Below, piece by piece: positions 1 through 9,102 of a DNA stretch of 64,000 nucleotides (position 1 is its first letter; every line of letters begins with the position of its first letter). The stretch spans positions 184,324-248,323 of the forward strand of contig CACYHQ010000002.1 in NCBI GenBank assembly GCA_902774245.1, in the 5' to 3' direction. Made by a program: the position numbers and the translations under genes. The notes below the pieces were generated by a model that did no database searches, was not told where the DNA came from, and was given only the letters and a program-made list of their open reading frames with translations. This stretch comes from an uncultured bacterium (GTDB lineage: Bacteria; Verrucomicrobiota; Lentisphaeria; Victivallales; UBA1829).

Positions 1-2160
1 CACGAATTCCTCGGCATGCATCAGGTCTCCGGCGGTGTCATGGTCCGCGTGTACGATCCCGAGGCGGAATCCGTCACTGTCATCGCCGGAAACAGACGTT
101 ATCCGATGACGAGGGAAAATGAACAGGGGATATACACCTGTTTCTTCGCGAGAAGAAAGAATCTGTTCGCATATCAGGTCGAGAAAAAATACGCGGACAG
201 CACGTTCACCTCGCCCGATCCGTATTGCTTCCTGCCGACGCTCGGCGAGATGGATATATACCTCTTCAACCAGGGCGAACACCAGCGCGTCTACGACGTG
301 ATGGGAGCGCATGTCCGGAATCTCGGCGGAGTCGAGGGCGTTTCGTTCGCGGTCTGGGCTCCGAATGCACAGCGCGTTTCCGTGGTCGGCGATTTCAACT
401 GCTGGGACGGACGGCGGCATCCGATGCGCATGCTCGGGCTCTCCGGCATCTGGGAGCTTTTCATCCCCGGCCTCAAACCGGGCGACGTGTACAAATTCGA
501 GGTAAAAGGCTTGGACGGTTCCATTGTCCTGAAGCTCGACCCGTATGCGCAGAAAACCGAGCTGCGTCCGAACAACGCCGGCATCATCGCTCAGGCGGAG
601 CCGTTCAAGTGGACCGACGACGCCTGGATGAAGAAGCGTGCCGCGACGAACCCGGTCGACAGCCCCATGAACATCTACGAGGTGCACCTCGGCACATGGG
701 GCGGCCCCGGGCTGAAGCTGCCCGAGGTGAAGGAAACGTTCAACAACTACCGTGAGCTTGCCGTCGCGCTTGCCGATTACGTTCAGAAAATGGGCTATAC
801 ACACGTGGAGCTGCTCCCCGTGATGGAGCATCCGCTGGACCAGTCGTGGGGTTACCAGGTGACCGGGTTCTATGCGCCGACCGCGCGCTACGGTTCTCCG
901 GAGGATTTCGCCTGGTTCGTGAATTACATGCACGAACACAACATAGGCGTTTTCCTCGACTGGGTCCCCGCTCATTTTCCGCGGGATACATTCTCGCTCG
1001 GACGGTTCGACGGTACGGCGCTCTATGAGCACGCCGATCCGCGTAAGGGCGAACAGAAGGACTGGGGCACCTACATCTTCAATTTCGGGCGCAACGAGGT
1101 GCGGCAGTTCCTGATCGGCAGCGCGCTTTTCTGGCTCGGACACTACCATGCCGACGGTCTCCGCGTCGACGCTGTCGCCTCCATGCTTTACCTCAACTAT
1201 TCCCGCAACGACGGCGAATGGATCCCGAACCAGTACGGAGGCTGCGAAAACCTCGAGGCGATCGCGTTCATCCGCCACCTGAACGAGCTGGCGCACAAAC
1301 TCTTCCCCGGCATCTCCATGATCGCCGAGGAATCCACCTCCTGGCCGGGCGTTTCCCGTCCGATCTACGTCGGCGGCCTCGGATTCACGTTCAAGTGGAA
1401 CATGGGCTGGATGCACGACACGCTCGATTATTTCAAGTTGGACCCGATCTACCGCAGCTACCACCACGGCCAGCTCGCGTTCTCCATCTGCTACGCGTTC
1501 TCCGAAAACTTCATTCTGCCGCTCAGCCACGACGAGGTCGTCCACGGGAAGCTCTCCCTCTTCGGCCGCATGTCCGGCGATTACGTGCAGAAATTCGCCA
1601 ACCTGCGCGCGATGTATGTCCTGATGGCCACGCATCCGGGCAAGAAGCTCATCTTCATGGGCGGCGAGTTCGCGCAGGTGATCGAGTGGAACTGCAACAA
1701 CCAGTCGGTCGACTGGCTTCTGCTCAAATATCCCGCGCATGATTCTGTTCATCACATGGTCGCCGATCTGAACAGGTTCTACCTCGGTCAGCCGGCATTG
1801 TGGGAAGACGATTTCACGCCCGCCGGGTTCCAGTGGCTTGACGGAGGCGACTTCAGGCAGTCGATATATTCCTTCATTCGCTGGGACAAACAGCGCAAAT
1901 CGCCGCTCGTCGTGATCTTGAACCTGACTCCGGTCGTGCGAGACAACTTCAACATCGGCGTCCCGCTTCCCGGCGAATGGGTCGAGGTGTTCAACACCGA
2001 CCGCGAGGAATACGGCGGGACCGGACTGCTGAACGGACAGAAGATGGTCTCCACACCCGGCGAATACCACGGTCAGAAGCAGTTCATTACGCTCCGTCTC
2101 CCTTGGCTCGGCGCCGTCGTCCTGGCCCCGAAATCCGCCGCGAAGAAGCCCAAAAAGTAA
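1..2160 (+). CDS. glgB: 1,4-alpha-glucan branching enzyme, 5' end outside window
   Basis: Glycogen branching enzyme (GH13): cuts an alpha-1,4 glucan chain and rejoins it through an alpha-1,6 bond in cytosolic glycogen synthesis. The reading frame is open from base 1 (HEFLGMHQVSGG, the usual DxHxFLGxH start of the N-terminal CBM48 region), so the true start lies upstream. A second CBM48 module follows (FAVWAPNAQRVSVVGDFN). The GH13 barrel shows the conserved motifs VFLDWVPAHFP, the nucleophile motif DGLRVDAVASM, the acid/base region MIAEESTSWPG and LPLSHDEVVHGK. A basic tail (AAKKPKK) ends the protein. An inverted-repeat terminator follows at 2225. Identification is firm. Confidence 0.96.
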   Translation, partial: HEFLGMHQVSGGVMVRVYDPEAESVTVIAGNRRYPMTRENEQGIYTCFFARRKNLFAYQVEKKYADSTFTSPDPYCFLPTLGEMDIYLFNQGEHQRVYDVMGAHVRNLGGVEGVSFAVWAPNAQRVSVVGDFNCWDGRRHPMRMLGLSGIWELFIPGLKPGDVYKFEVKGLDGSIVLKLDPYAQKTELRPNNAGIIAQAEPFKWTDDAWMKKRAATNPVDSPMNIYEVHLGTWGGPGLKLPEVKETFNNYRELAVALADYVQKMGYTHVELLPVMEHPLDQSWGYQVTGFYAPTARYGSPEDFAWFVNYMHEHNIGVFLDWVPAHFPRDTFSLGRFDGTALYEHADPRKGEQKDWGTYIFNFGRNEVRQFLIGSALFWLGHYHADGLRVDAVASMLYLNYSRNDGEWIPNQYGGCENLEAIAFIRHLNELAHKLFPGISMIAEESTSWPGVSRPIYVGGLGFTFKWNMGWMHDTLDYFKLDPIYRSYHHGQLAFSICYAFSENFILPLSHDEVVHGKLSLFGRMSGDYVQKFANLRAMYVLMATHPGKKLIFMGGEFAQVIEWNCNNQSVDWLLLKYPAHDSVHHMVADLNRFYLGQPALWEDDFTPAGFQWLDGGDFRQSIYSFIRWDKQRKSPLVVILNLTPVVRDNFNIGVPLPGEWVEVFNTDREEYGGTGLLNGQKMVSTPGEYHGQKQFITLRLPWLGAVVLAPKSAAKKPKK

Positions 2161-2224
2161 GTGAGTATCCAAGCCTGTCCTGCATGAGTCTGGAGCTGTT
2201 CTTCGCGTATACGCATAATACACG

Positions 2225-2275
2225 CAAGTTTCAGTTAAAAACAAGTTCCTTTTAACTGAAACTTGGGGAGTTTTT
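2225..2275 (+). terminator. 16-bp hairpin terminator after glgB, dispersed-repeat family
   Basis: Arms CAAGTTTCAGTTAAAA (2225-2240) and TTTTAACTGAAACTTG (2250-2265) form a perfect 16-bp stem with a 9-nt loop, followed by GGGGAGTTTTT. The same hairpin family, in the opposite orientation and with compensatory changes, occurs twice at 33.1-33.4 kb. Confidence 0.75.
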
Positions 2276-2463
2276 CTGAATGATTGTCTGATTTAATCCG
2301 GCGTGATCCGCGGGGTCACGGGAGATCCCGGCTTCTGTTTCGTCTTTTTCTCCGGACAATACGGCCTGCCATATCGGTTTCCATTTTCATTTGGGCCCAT
2401 GCCTGACACACCTGTTTGCATATTCTTTTTATAAAGAAATTCGCTTTTTTTCGGGAAAAAATC

Positions 2464-2491
2464 TTGTTTCTTCGGAAAATGGGTGTATATT
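2464..2491 (+). promoter_or_regulatory. Promoter of yajC-secDF
   Basis: TTGTTT (2464-2469), 16-nt spacer, TATATT (2486-2491). It ends about 50 nt before the yajC ATG. The rest of the 2161-2541 gap, beyond this promoter and the glgB terminator, shows nothing recognisable. Confidence 0.7.
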
Positions 2492-2541
2492 ATAGTTTTA
2501 CGCATACAATTTTAGCTTCAACATAACAGAAAGTCTTGAAC

Positions 2542-2988
2542 ATGGCAAACACTTCCTTTGTCGTTTTCGCGCAGGCTGCCGACGGTTCCGTGACCGCGAC
2601 CGCCGCCGCTCCTGCCGCAGAAACCACTACCGCGCAGTCCGGCGCGCCCGCTTCCGACGCCGGACAGCAGCAGGCTCCGCCTCCGTCCTCCGGCATGATG
2701 ATGATCCCGTTCATCATCCTGATCGGCGTTATGATCGCGATATCCATGCGCACCAGCAGCAAGGAAAAGAAGAAACGCGAAGAGATGATGAACTCGATCC
2801 GCAAGGGCACGAAGATCATGACCAGTGGCGGCATCATCGGCGAGATCGCTGAAGTCCAGAAGGACCAGTTCATGCTGAAGGTCGCGAACAACGTCCAGAT
2901 CGCGATTTCCCGTTCCGCCGTCGCGCAGGTCATCACGCCCGCCGCTGACGCCGCCGACACGACGAAAGCCGAGGTGACGAAGAAATGA
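2542..2988 (+). CDS. yajC: Preprotein translocase subunit YajC
   Basis: 148-residue Sec accessory membrane protein. It has an Ala/Thr/Pro-rich N-terminal segment of about 55 residues, then one hydrophobic helix (MMMIPFIILIGVMIAISM). The typical YajC cytosolic domain follows: basic KEKKKREEMMNSIRKGTKIMT, then SGGIIGEIAEVQ and FMLKVANNVQIAISRSAVAQV. I chose the ATG at 2542 over a TTG two codons upstream. The stop overlaps the secDF start (ATGA). The order yajC-secDF is the standard operon for the SecDF-YajC complex that helps SecYEG export proteins using the proton gradient. Confidence 0.93.
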   Translation: MANTSFVVFAQAADGSVTATAAAPAAETTTAQSGAPASDAGQQQAPPPSSGMMMIPFIILIGVMIAISMRTSSKEKKKREEMMNSIRKGTKIMTSGGIIGEIAEVQKDQFMLKVANNVQIAISRSAVAQVITPAADAADTTKAEVTKK

Positions 2989-5636
2989 AGAACAGCAAGA
3001 GCACATTCGCCATTTATTGCGTCTTTGCGCTGGCCGTGATCGGCGTGTTCGTTGCGGCCATGTTCCCGCTGAAGCAGAGCGATTTCTACGAGACGTTCAA
3101 CAAACTGCTCGCAAATCCCGCCGATCCGACCGTCCAAAAGGTTGTCGAACGCGCGAAAGCTCTCCAGCAGGAAGACAAGATCAAGTATCTGTATCCCTCC
3201 ACCGCCCTGGAAGCCGCGGCCCGCGAGATCAAGATGCCGTCCGAAGACGGTTCCGCCGCGTATTCCGTCGACCTCGTCCACTTCGTGAAGCCGAACATCG
3301 TGAAGGCGCAGAAGCTTCAGAACAACGGCGATGTGATTTCCCTGGTCCGCAAGAACGCCTCCGGCGCGATCCGCCTCGGTATCGACCTCAACGGCGGCGC
3401 CGAATTCCTCCTGCACCTGCAGGCCGACAAGGAGATGGACAGCTCGCAGTTCGATTCCTTCCGCGACAACGCCATCGAAACGCTCCGCAAGCGTCTGGAA
3501 GCGCAGAACTTCTTCGAAACGGAGATTTCCCCTGCCGGTCAGGATTTCGTCTCTGTGCGTGTGCCGTCCGTCAACTCCGACGACCGCGCCAACCTCGAAA
3601 AGCTGATCCTCCGTTCCGCGAAACTTGAGTTCCGCCTCGTCCACCCGAACAATGACTCCGAGGTGCCGAAGTTCATGGCCTACCTCGCGCAGGGCGGCGA
3701 TCCCGATTCCTATCCCGACACCCCGTCCGAGGCCGAATTCCTCGCCGAGGAACGCCGCGACGACCACAACAACCTGTACACGGACTACACCCTTGTTGAA
3801 ACGACCGTCCAGATGGAAGGCGACAACATCAAGGACTCCTACGTGACCATGAACGAGTTCGGCCAGCGAGAGATCCTGCTGTTCTTCAACACCGCAGGCA
3901 CCGTGCAGTTCGGCGAGGTCACCGGCAAGCACGTCGGCGAACGTCTCGCCATCGTGCTCGACGGACAGCTCTACTCCGCGCCGACCCTGCTCTCCAAGAT
4001 CGACGGCGGCACGGCGCGCATCACCGGCTCCTTCTCCCAGGATGAAGCCAAGAGCGTTTCCGACGCCCTGAAGAGCGGCAGTCTGCCCTTCGTGATCACG
4101 ATCGCGTCCCGTTCCGACATCGACGCCACGGTCGGCCAGGAGACCATCCGCAAGAGTATCTACAGCGGCATCCTCGGCACAGCGCTCGTGATGATCTTCA
4201 TGCTCATCTACTACCGTCTCGCCGGCCTCGTGGCGAACATCTCCCTGCTCGTGAACACGGGCGTGCTGCTCGGCGCCATGGCGGCGTTCGACGTGACCCT
4301 GACGCTCCCCGGCATCGCCGGCATCATCCTCACCCTCGGTATGGCCGTCGACGCCAACGTGCTGATCTACGAACGCATCCGCGAGGAACAGGCCGCCGGA
4401 AAGTCGCTCGAATACGCAGTGAAGACCGGTTTCGACCGCGCCTTCTCCGCCATCTTCGACTCGAACGTGACGACCCTCTTCACCGGCGCCATCCTTTACT
4501 GGCAGGGCACCGGCGCGATCAAGGGCTTCGCCATGACGCTGGTCATCGGTATCTTCACGACCATGTTCTCGGCGGTCTTCCTCTCCCGCCTGCTCTTCGA
4601 ATTCTTCCTGATGCTCCCGCTGAAGCTCAAGAAGATCAACATGATGATGTTCCTGCCGCATCCGCACTTCGACTTCATCAAGTTCCGTTTCGTCGGATTC
4701 GGCATTTCCGCCTGCCTGATCGTCGTCTCGCTCGTCACGGTTTTCGTGCGCGGACGCGACGCCCTCAGCATTGATTTCACGGGCGGTACCCAGCTGATCG
4801 TCAGCTACGTCCCGAAAGACAAGACCATGGCGCAGATTCCCGCCACCGAGATCGAAAAGGTCCTGGAGAAGGAAGGCTACGACGCCAAGGCCACCTACAA
4901 GAAGATCACCGACGAGGAGAACGTCGACGGCAGAAGCGTGCTGGAGCTCGTCGTGCGCGACCGCGGCACCGGCAATGTCTCCCAGGAGAACGCCGACACG
5001 CTGATCCGGAAGCTCGACGAAGCGTACCCCGACGTGAAGCTCACCAAACTCTCCGAGTCCACACTCGGCGCTCTGATCGGCGCGGCGTTCACCAAGTCCG
5101 CCATCAAGGCTCTCATCTGCGCCATGATCGGCATGATCATCTACATGGTCATCCGCTTCCAGTTCTCGTACTCCATCGCCGCGAACATCGCCCTGATCCA
5201 CGACGTGATCGTGGCGACGGGCCTGTACCTCCTCTTCGGCGGCCAGATTTCGCTGCAGGTGGTGGCCTCGCTGCTGACCCTCATCGGCTACTCGGTCAAC
5301 GACACCATCGTGATCTTCGACCGTCAGCGCGAGAACCTCGCCACGCGCAAGGGCCTTACCTACTTCCAGATCGTCGATCTGAGCTTGAACCAGACGCTCG
5401 CCCGTACCATCCTGACCTCCGTCTGCGTCATGCTGGTCCTCATCTGCCAGCTGATTTTCGGCGGCGACGGCATCCGCGACTTCGTGGCGGTCATCCTGAT
5501 CGGCAACGTGGCCGGCTGCTACTCCTCCATCTTCGTCTCCCCCATGATCACCGCCTACTGGCACAAGGAAGAGCGCAACATCTCCTCCGAAGGCCCGGAA
5601 GACGCGAAGAAGGAAGACGAGGCGGTCAAGGCCTGA
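2985..5636 (+). CDS. secDF: Fused protein translocase SecDF
   Basis: 883-residue fusion of SecD and SecF, an inner-membrane RND-type protein that pulls exported proteins out of SecYEG with proton motive force. The SecD half has an N-terminal TM helix, the periplasmic domain with GIDLNGGAEFLL (residues about 130-140), and the membrane block with GIAGIILTLGMAVDANVLIYERIREE. The SecF half starts near residue 560, with DFTGGTQLIVSY, then SLLTLIGYSVNDTIVIFDRQREN and a last TM before an acidic tail. The start overlaps the yajC stop by 4 nt. A strong terminator follows at 5659. Confidence 0.96.
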   Translation: MKNSKSTFAIYCVFALAVIGVFVAAMFPLKQSDFYETFNKLLANPADPTVQKVVERAKALQQEDKIKYLYPSTALEAAAREIKMPSEDGSAAYSVDLVHFVKPNIVKAQKLQNNGDVISLVRKNASGAIRLGIDLNGGAEFLLHLQADKEMDSSQFDSFRDNAIETLRKRLEAQNFFETEISPAGQDFVSVRVPSVNSDDRANLEKLILRSAKLEFRLVHPNNDSEVPKFMAYLAQGGDPDSYPDTPSEAEFLAEERRDDHNNLYTDYTLVETTVQMEGDNIKDSYVTMNEFGQREILLFFNTAGTVQFGEVTGKHVGERLAIVLDGQLYSAPTLLSKIDGGTARITGSFSQDEAKSVSDALKSGSLPFVITIASRSDIDATVGQETIRKSIYSGILGTALVMIFMLIYYRLAGLVANISLLVNTGVLLGAMAAFDVTLTLPGIAGIILTLGMAVDANVLIYERIREEQAAGKSLEYAVKTGFDRAFSAIFDSNVTTLFTGAILYWQGTGAIKGFAMTLVIGIFTTMFSAVFLSRLLFEFFLMLPLKLKKINMMMFLPHPHFDFIKFRFVGFGISACLIVVSLVTVFVRGRDALSIDFTGGTQLIVSYVPKDKTMAQIPATEIEKVLEKEGYDAKATYKKITDEENVDGRSVLELVVRDRGTGNVSQENADTLIRKLDEAYPDVKLTKLSESTLGALIGAAFTKSAIKALICAMIGMIIYMVIRFQFSYSIAANIALIHDVIVATGLYLLFGGQISLQVVASLLTLIGYSVNDTIVIFDRQRENLATRKGLTYFQIVDLSLNQTLARTILTSVCVMLVLICQLIFGGDGIRDFVAVILIGNVAGCYSSIFVSPMITAYWHKEERNISSEGPEDAKKEDEAVKA

Positions 5637-5658
5637 TCTCCCCCGAACTGATTCCGCA

Positions 5659-5693
5659 AGACGGCATGCCCTCCCCGGCGTGCCGTCTTTTTT
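5659..5693 (+). terminator. Rho-independent terminator after secDF
   Basis: Stem AGACGGCATGCC (5659-5670) and GGCGTGCCGTCT (5677-5688), 12 bp with one G-T pair, 6-nt loop, followed by a T run. Confidence 0.88.
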
Positions 5694-5787
5694 CGTGTCC
5701 GTGCGTCTTTTCCCGACGGATTCCGATCCATTCGGCGCTGCCATGCAATCTTTTCCGTTTTTTTTGCCGCGATTCGCGCGGGCGCGC

Positions 5788-5816
5788 TTGCATATCTTCA
5801 ATTATAGAGCTATATT
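5788..5816 (+). promoter_or_regulatory. Promoter of the arn operon
   Basis: TTGCAT (5788-5793), 17-nt spacer, TATATT (5811-5816), 42 nt ahead of the arnB ATG. The same hexamer pair and spacing are found before ackA and lptD. Confidence 0.75.
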
Positions 5817-5858
5817 ATATCAATACCATCGCAACAAATTAGACAGGATACTTTTTTT

Positions 5859-7010
5859 ATGCGCGAAACATTTCTGCCTTTCTCCAAGCCCTCGATCCAG
5901 GAATGGGAGATTTCCGAGGTCGCCAATGTGCTGCGTTCCGGCTGGATCACCACCGGTCCGAAGAACGCCGAATTCGAAAAGGCTTTCTGCGCCTACACCG
6001 GCGCGAAGTACGCGATTCCGATGACGTCCGAGACGTCCGTCATGGAGGTGCTGTTCCGCGCGCTCGGCCTGAAGCCCGGCGACGAGGTCATCACGCCATC
6101 CATGACGTGGGTCTCCCTGCCGAACGTCGCTTCCCTGTACGGCGCGAAGCCGGTCTTCGTAGACTGCGACCGCGATACGCTCATGATCACGGCGGACGCG
6201 ATCGAGGCGGCGATCACGCCGCGCACGAAGGCGATCGTCCCGGTCCATTTTGCGGGCGGCGTGCTGGAGCTTGACAAAATCCGCGCCGTCGCCGCCAAGC
6301 ACAACGTCATGCTCATCGAGGACGCCGCGCACGCCCTCGGCGCCGAGTTCAAGGGCGAACGCATCGGCAAGCGCGGACACGTGATGTTCTCGTTCCACCC
6401 GATCAAGAACATCACTACGGGCGAGGGCGGCATGTTCACCACGGACGATTCCGCGCTCGCCGACCGCGTCCGCAGTCTCAAGTTCCACGGCCTCGGCGTC
6501 GACGCCTACGACCGTCAGACCATGGGCCGCGCTCCGCAGGCGCAGGTGGTCGAACCCGGTTTCAAGTTCAACATGCCGGACATGCAGGCGGTCCTGGGCA
6601 TTACCCAGCTGACGCGCATAGACCGCATGAACGCCGAACGCGGCCACCTGGCGGCGCTCTACCGCGAACGCCTTGCGGACATCCCCGAGCTGATCCCGCT
6701 GGCGCAGCCCGCGTACGAGTACAAGGATTCCTACCATCTGATGGTCGTGCGTCTGGACATCGACAGGACCGGCATCACGCGCGACGACTTCATGTCCGAG
6801 CTCAAGAAGCGCAATATCGGCACCGGGCTGCATTTCCGCTGCGTCCACGGCCAGAAATACTACCGCGAAGCCTGCCCCGTCCCGGCTGGCGCGCTGCCGA
6901 ACACCGAGTGGAACAGTGAGCGCATCTTCTCGCTGCCGTTCTTCCCCGGCATGTCCGACGCCGACGTCGATGACGTGATCAATACCTGCAAAGATATCCT
7001 GGCGAGGTAA
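5859..7010 (+). CDS. arnB: UDP-4-amino-4-deoxy-L-arabinose aminotransferase-like (DegT/DnrJ/EryC1)
   Basis: 383-residue PLP-dependent sugar aminotransferase, close to the usual ArnB length. In the pathway it converts UDP-Ara4O to UDP-Ara4N with glutamate as amino donor. The N-terminus FLPFSKPSIQEWEISEVANVLRSGWITTG fits the family in order (here from residue 4). The PLP lysine lies in SFHPIKNITTGEGG. Also present are VPVHFAGG and IEDAAHALGA. The ArnB role rests on position as the first gene of an arnBTCAD operon; a DegT enzyme for another sugar would otherwise be possible. The next gene starts 4 nt after the stop. Confidence 0.88.
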   Translation: MRETFLPFSKPSIQEWEISEVANVLRSGWITTGPKNAEFEKAFCAYTGAKYAIPMTSETSVMEVLFRALGLKPGDEVITPSMTWVSLPNVASLYGAKPVFVDCDRDTLMITADAIEAAITPRTKAIVPVHFAGGVLELDKIRAVAAKHNVMLIEDAAHALGAEFKGERIGKRGHVMFSFHPIKNITTGEGGMFTTDDSALADRVRSLKFHGLGVDAYDRQTMGRAPQAQVVEPGFKFNMPDMQAVLGITQLTRIDRMNAERGHLAALYRERLADIPELIPLAQPAYEYKDSYHLMVVRLDIDRTGITRDDFMSELKKRNIGTGLHFRCVHGQKYYREACPVPAGALPNTEWNSERIFSLPFFPGMSDADVDDVINTCKDILAR

Positions 7011-7014
7011 GACT

Positions 7015-9102
7015 GTGGCGGGCGGGTTTGACTTGATGCGGTTTCAGAAGTGCAGCGACACGCTGATCCCCTCGATTCGCAGAAATGCGAAGTGGATCAC
7101 GTTCTGGGTGTTCGCCTGCTTCGTCCTTTTCCTCGGGCTCGGCATCTACCCCGCCATCCGCTCGGAGGCTCGCTGGTTCGAGGTCGTCCGTGAAATGCTC
7201 ATGACCGGAGACTGGTTGCATCCGCGCATCAACGGCCAGGCGTATTTCGACAAGCCGCTCGTCAGCTACTGGTTCGCCGCGATCGTTTCGAAGCTCGCTG
7301 GCGGACACGTCACCGAGCTGTCCGTACGTCTTCCGAGCGCACTGTTCGCGCTTGCCGGGCTCGGCTGCATCATTTCCGTCGCGCGCAAGTTCTATTCGGA
7401 GCGCACGGCGTACCTGGCGGGCTGGATCCTGCTCAGCACGTATTCGTTCATCGTCTGGGGCCGCCTCGCCGAGGCCGACATGGAGCAGACGGTCTTCATC
7501 GTGATGGCTGTCACGGTGTATCTGCACCACCGGGAGACGCCGTCCTTCTGGGCGTATTTCGCGTTCTGGGCGTGCTGCGCGGTCGGGGCGCAGACCAAGG
7601 GGCTGCCCGCGTTCGTCATCCCGCCCGCCCTCGCGCTCATCGACTGCGTCGTCCGGAAATCGTTCCGGGTGCATCTGAACTGGAAATTCTTCCTCGCGTT
7701 CTTTCTCGGCGGTCTCTGCCTGTACGCCGTGCCGTTCGTGCTGGAGGCGCTGACCTCGGAGCATTACGGCGCGAGCGGCATCGTGCTGGTGTTCCGCGAG
7801 AACCTGATGCGCGTATTCAATCCCTGGGACCACAACAAGGACCCGTTCTACGTGTATTTCCTGTATCTGCCGCGCCTGATGATCCCATGGACGCCTTTCT
7901 TCATCTTCGCGGTCATTGATTTCATCCACGGGCTCATCCAGCGCAAACATGGTTCGAAGGACACGCTGTGGCTGTTCGCCTCGATGGTGTTCATCTTTAT
8001 CCTGTTCTCCGCCTCGCGGTCGCGCCGGTCGTACTACATCCTGCCGATCGTGCCGTGGTGCGCGCTCTTCACCGCCGCATGGTTCTCCGAGCCCGCCGAA
8101 AGCTGGACGTTCCTGCGGAGGATTACTGACAAATTCGCAAAGCTCGTGGACGCGCTGATCCCGGCGGCAGCCATCCTCCTGATCGTGTTTGCCGTCCTGG
8201 CTCCGGGGATCACCTTCATCGACTACATTGGTTTAGCTACCGGAAAGGCCAGTCCTCTCCGATACATTCCGATGGGAAGCAGGGATTTGGACGTGTTGCT
8301 GTCCGCGGCCCTTGCTCCGTTCGCCCTCATCGTCGGGATCGGGTTCCTGATCTTCTGGCGACGTTCGCGGAAGAAATTCAAACAGGAAAATGCCGAGGGT
8401 GTTTTCGCGCCCGTCGCCGATCCTCTGAACCGTGTGGTCCCGTTCGTAGCGTTCGTCCTGTTCACCGTCTTCTCCTTCCTGATCCCGCAGCTGAGCCGGA
8501 CCAAATCCATCGAACCGGCCGCCCCTTTCCTGCGCAAGCAGGCCGCCTTGCTGAAGGAAATCCTTGCGAAGGACCCGGACTATATCAACCGCGTGGCGTT
8601 TTTCGGCTCGTCCAATGGCGCGGAACTGGCGTTCTACCTGGATCTTCCCGCGCCGGTGAAGATGTTCTCGCTGGAGAAGCTCGACGATTCCAACCGCACG
8701 TTCATTTCCGACACGGTCGACATCAAGGGCCCGGAGGAGTTCATGGAGTTTCTGCATGAAGTGAAGGAACACGGCGGCATGGTGATCACGCGAGGAGAGT
8801 GGGTGCTCCGCATTATTGAATACCAGAACAACTCGCCTGAACCGAGGAATTATCCCACGTCTTCCCCGATGTACAGGTATTTGACGGATATCTGTTATCG
8901 TGATGGCTCCGGACTCAGCGAGCCGGCCCTGCGCCGGGAGAGACGGCTTAAAGCCGCTCTGGCCGCCGACCCCGAAAATGCAAAACTTCAGCGCAAACTC
9001 GATAAGCTGACTGAAAAACAAGTCGTGATATTCTATTCAAGACCCAAATCCAATGCTCAGCCCGCCGAAACGGACGGAACAGAAGGGACCCCGCAACCAT
9101 GA
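7015..9102 (+). CDS. arnT: ArnT-like lipid A aminoarabinose transferase (GT-C/PMT family)
   Basis: 695-residue polytopic glycosyltransferase expected to move Ara4N from undecaprenyl phosphate to lipid A on the periplasmic face. The first periplasmic loop carries the family signature: SEARWFEVVREMLMTGDW, then PRINGQAYFDKPLVSYW. About 12 hydrophobic helices follow. The C-terminal part (residues about 480-695) is a soluble region longer than in E. coli ArnT (about 550 residues in total). The GTG start at 7015 follows GAGGTAAGACT; an ATG at 7036 is an alternative. The arnC start overlaps its stop by 4 nt. Substrate assignment is from operon context. Confidence 0.85.
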   Translation: MAGGFDLMRFQKCSDTLIPSIRRNAKWITFWVFACFVLFLGLGIYPAIRSEARWFEVVREMLMTGDWLHPRINGQAYFDKPLVSYWFAAIVSKLAGGHVTELSVRLPSALFALAGLGCIISVARKFYSERTAYLAGWILLSTYSFIVWGRLAEADMEQTVFIVMAVTVYLHHRETPSFWAYFAFWACCAVGAQTKGLPAFVIPPALALIDCVVRKSFRVHLNWKFFLAFFLGGLCLYAVPFVLEALTSEHYGASGIVLVFRENLMRVFNPWDHNKDPFYVYFLYLPRLMIPWTPFFIFAVIDFIHGLIQRKHGSKDTLWLFASMVFIFILFSASRSRRSYYILPIVPWCALFTAAWFSEPAESWTFLRRITDKFAKLVDALIPAAAILLIVFAVLAPGITFIDYIGLATGKASPLRYIPMGSRDLDVLLSAALAPFALIVGIGFLIFWRRSRKKFKQENAEGVFAPVADPLNRVVPFVAFVLFTVFSFLIPQLSRTKSIEPAAPFLRKQAALLKEILAKDPDYINRVAFFGSSNGAELAFYLDLPAPVKMFSLEKLDDSNRTFISDTVDIKGPEEFMEFLHEVKEHGGMVITRGEWVLRIIEYQNNSPEPRNYPTSSPMYRYLTDICYRDGSGLSEPALRRERRLKAALAADPENAKLQRKLDKLTEKQVVIFYSRPKSNAQPAETDGTEGTPQP

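Noticed and set aside
2490..5801. Long minus-strand open frame (about 1100 codons) opposite yajC-secDF
   Set aside because: It mirrors secDF codon by codon in a GC-rich genome, is His/Asp/Glu/Gly-rich without family resemblance, and overlaps a certain operon.
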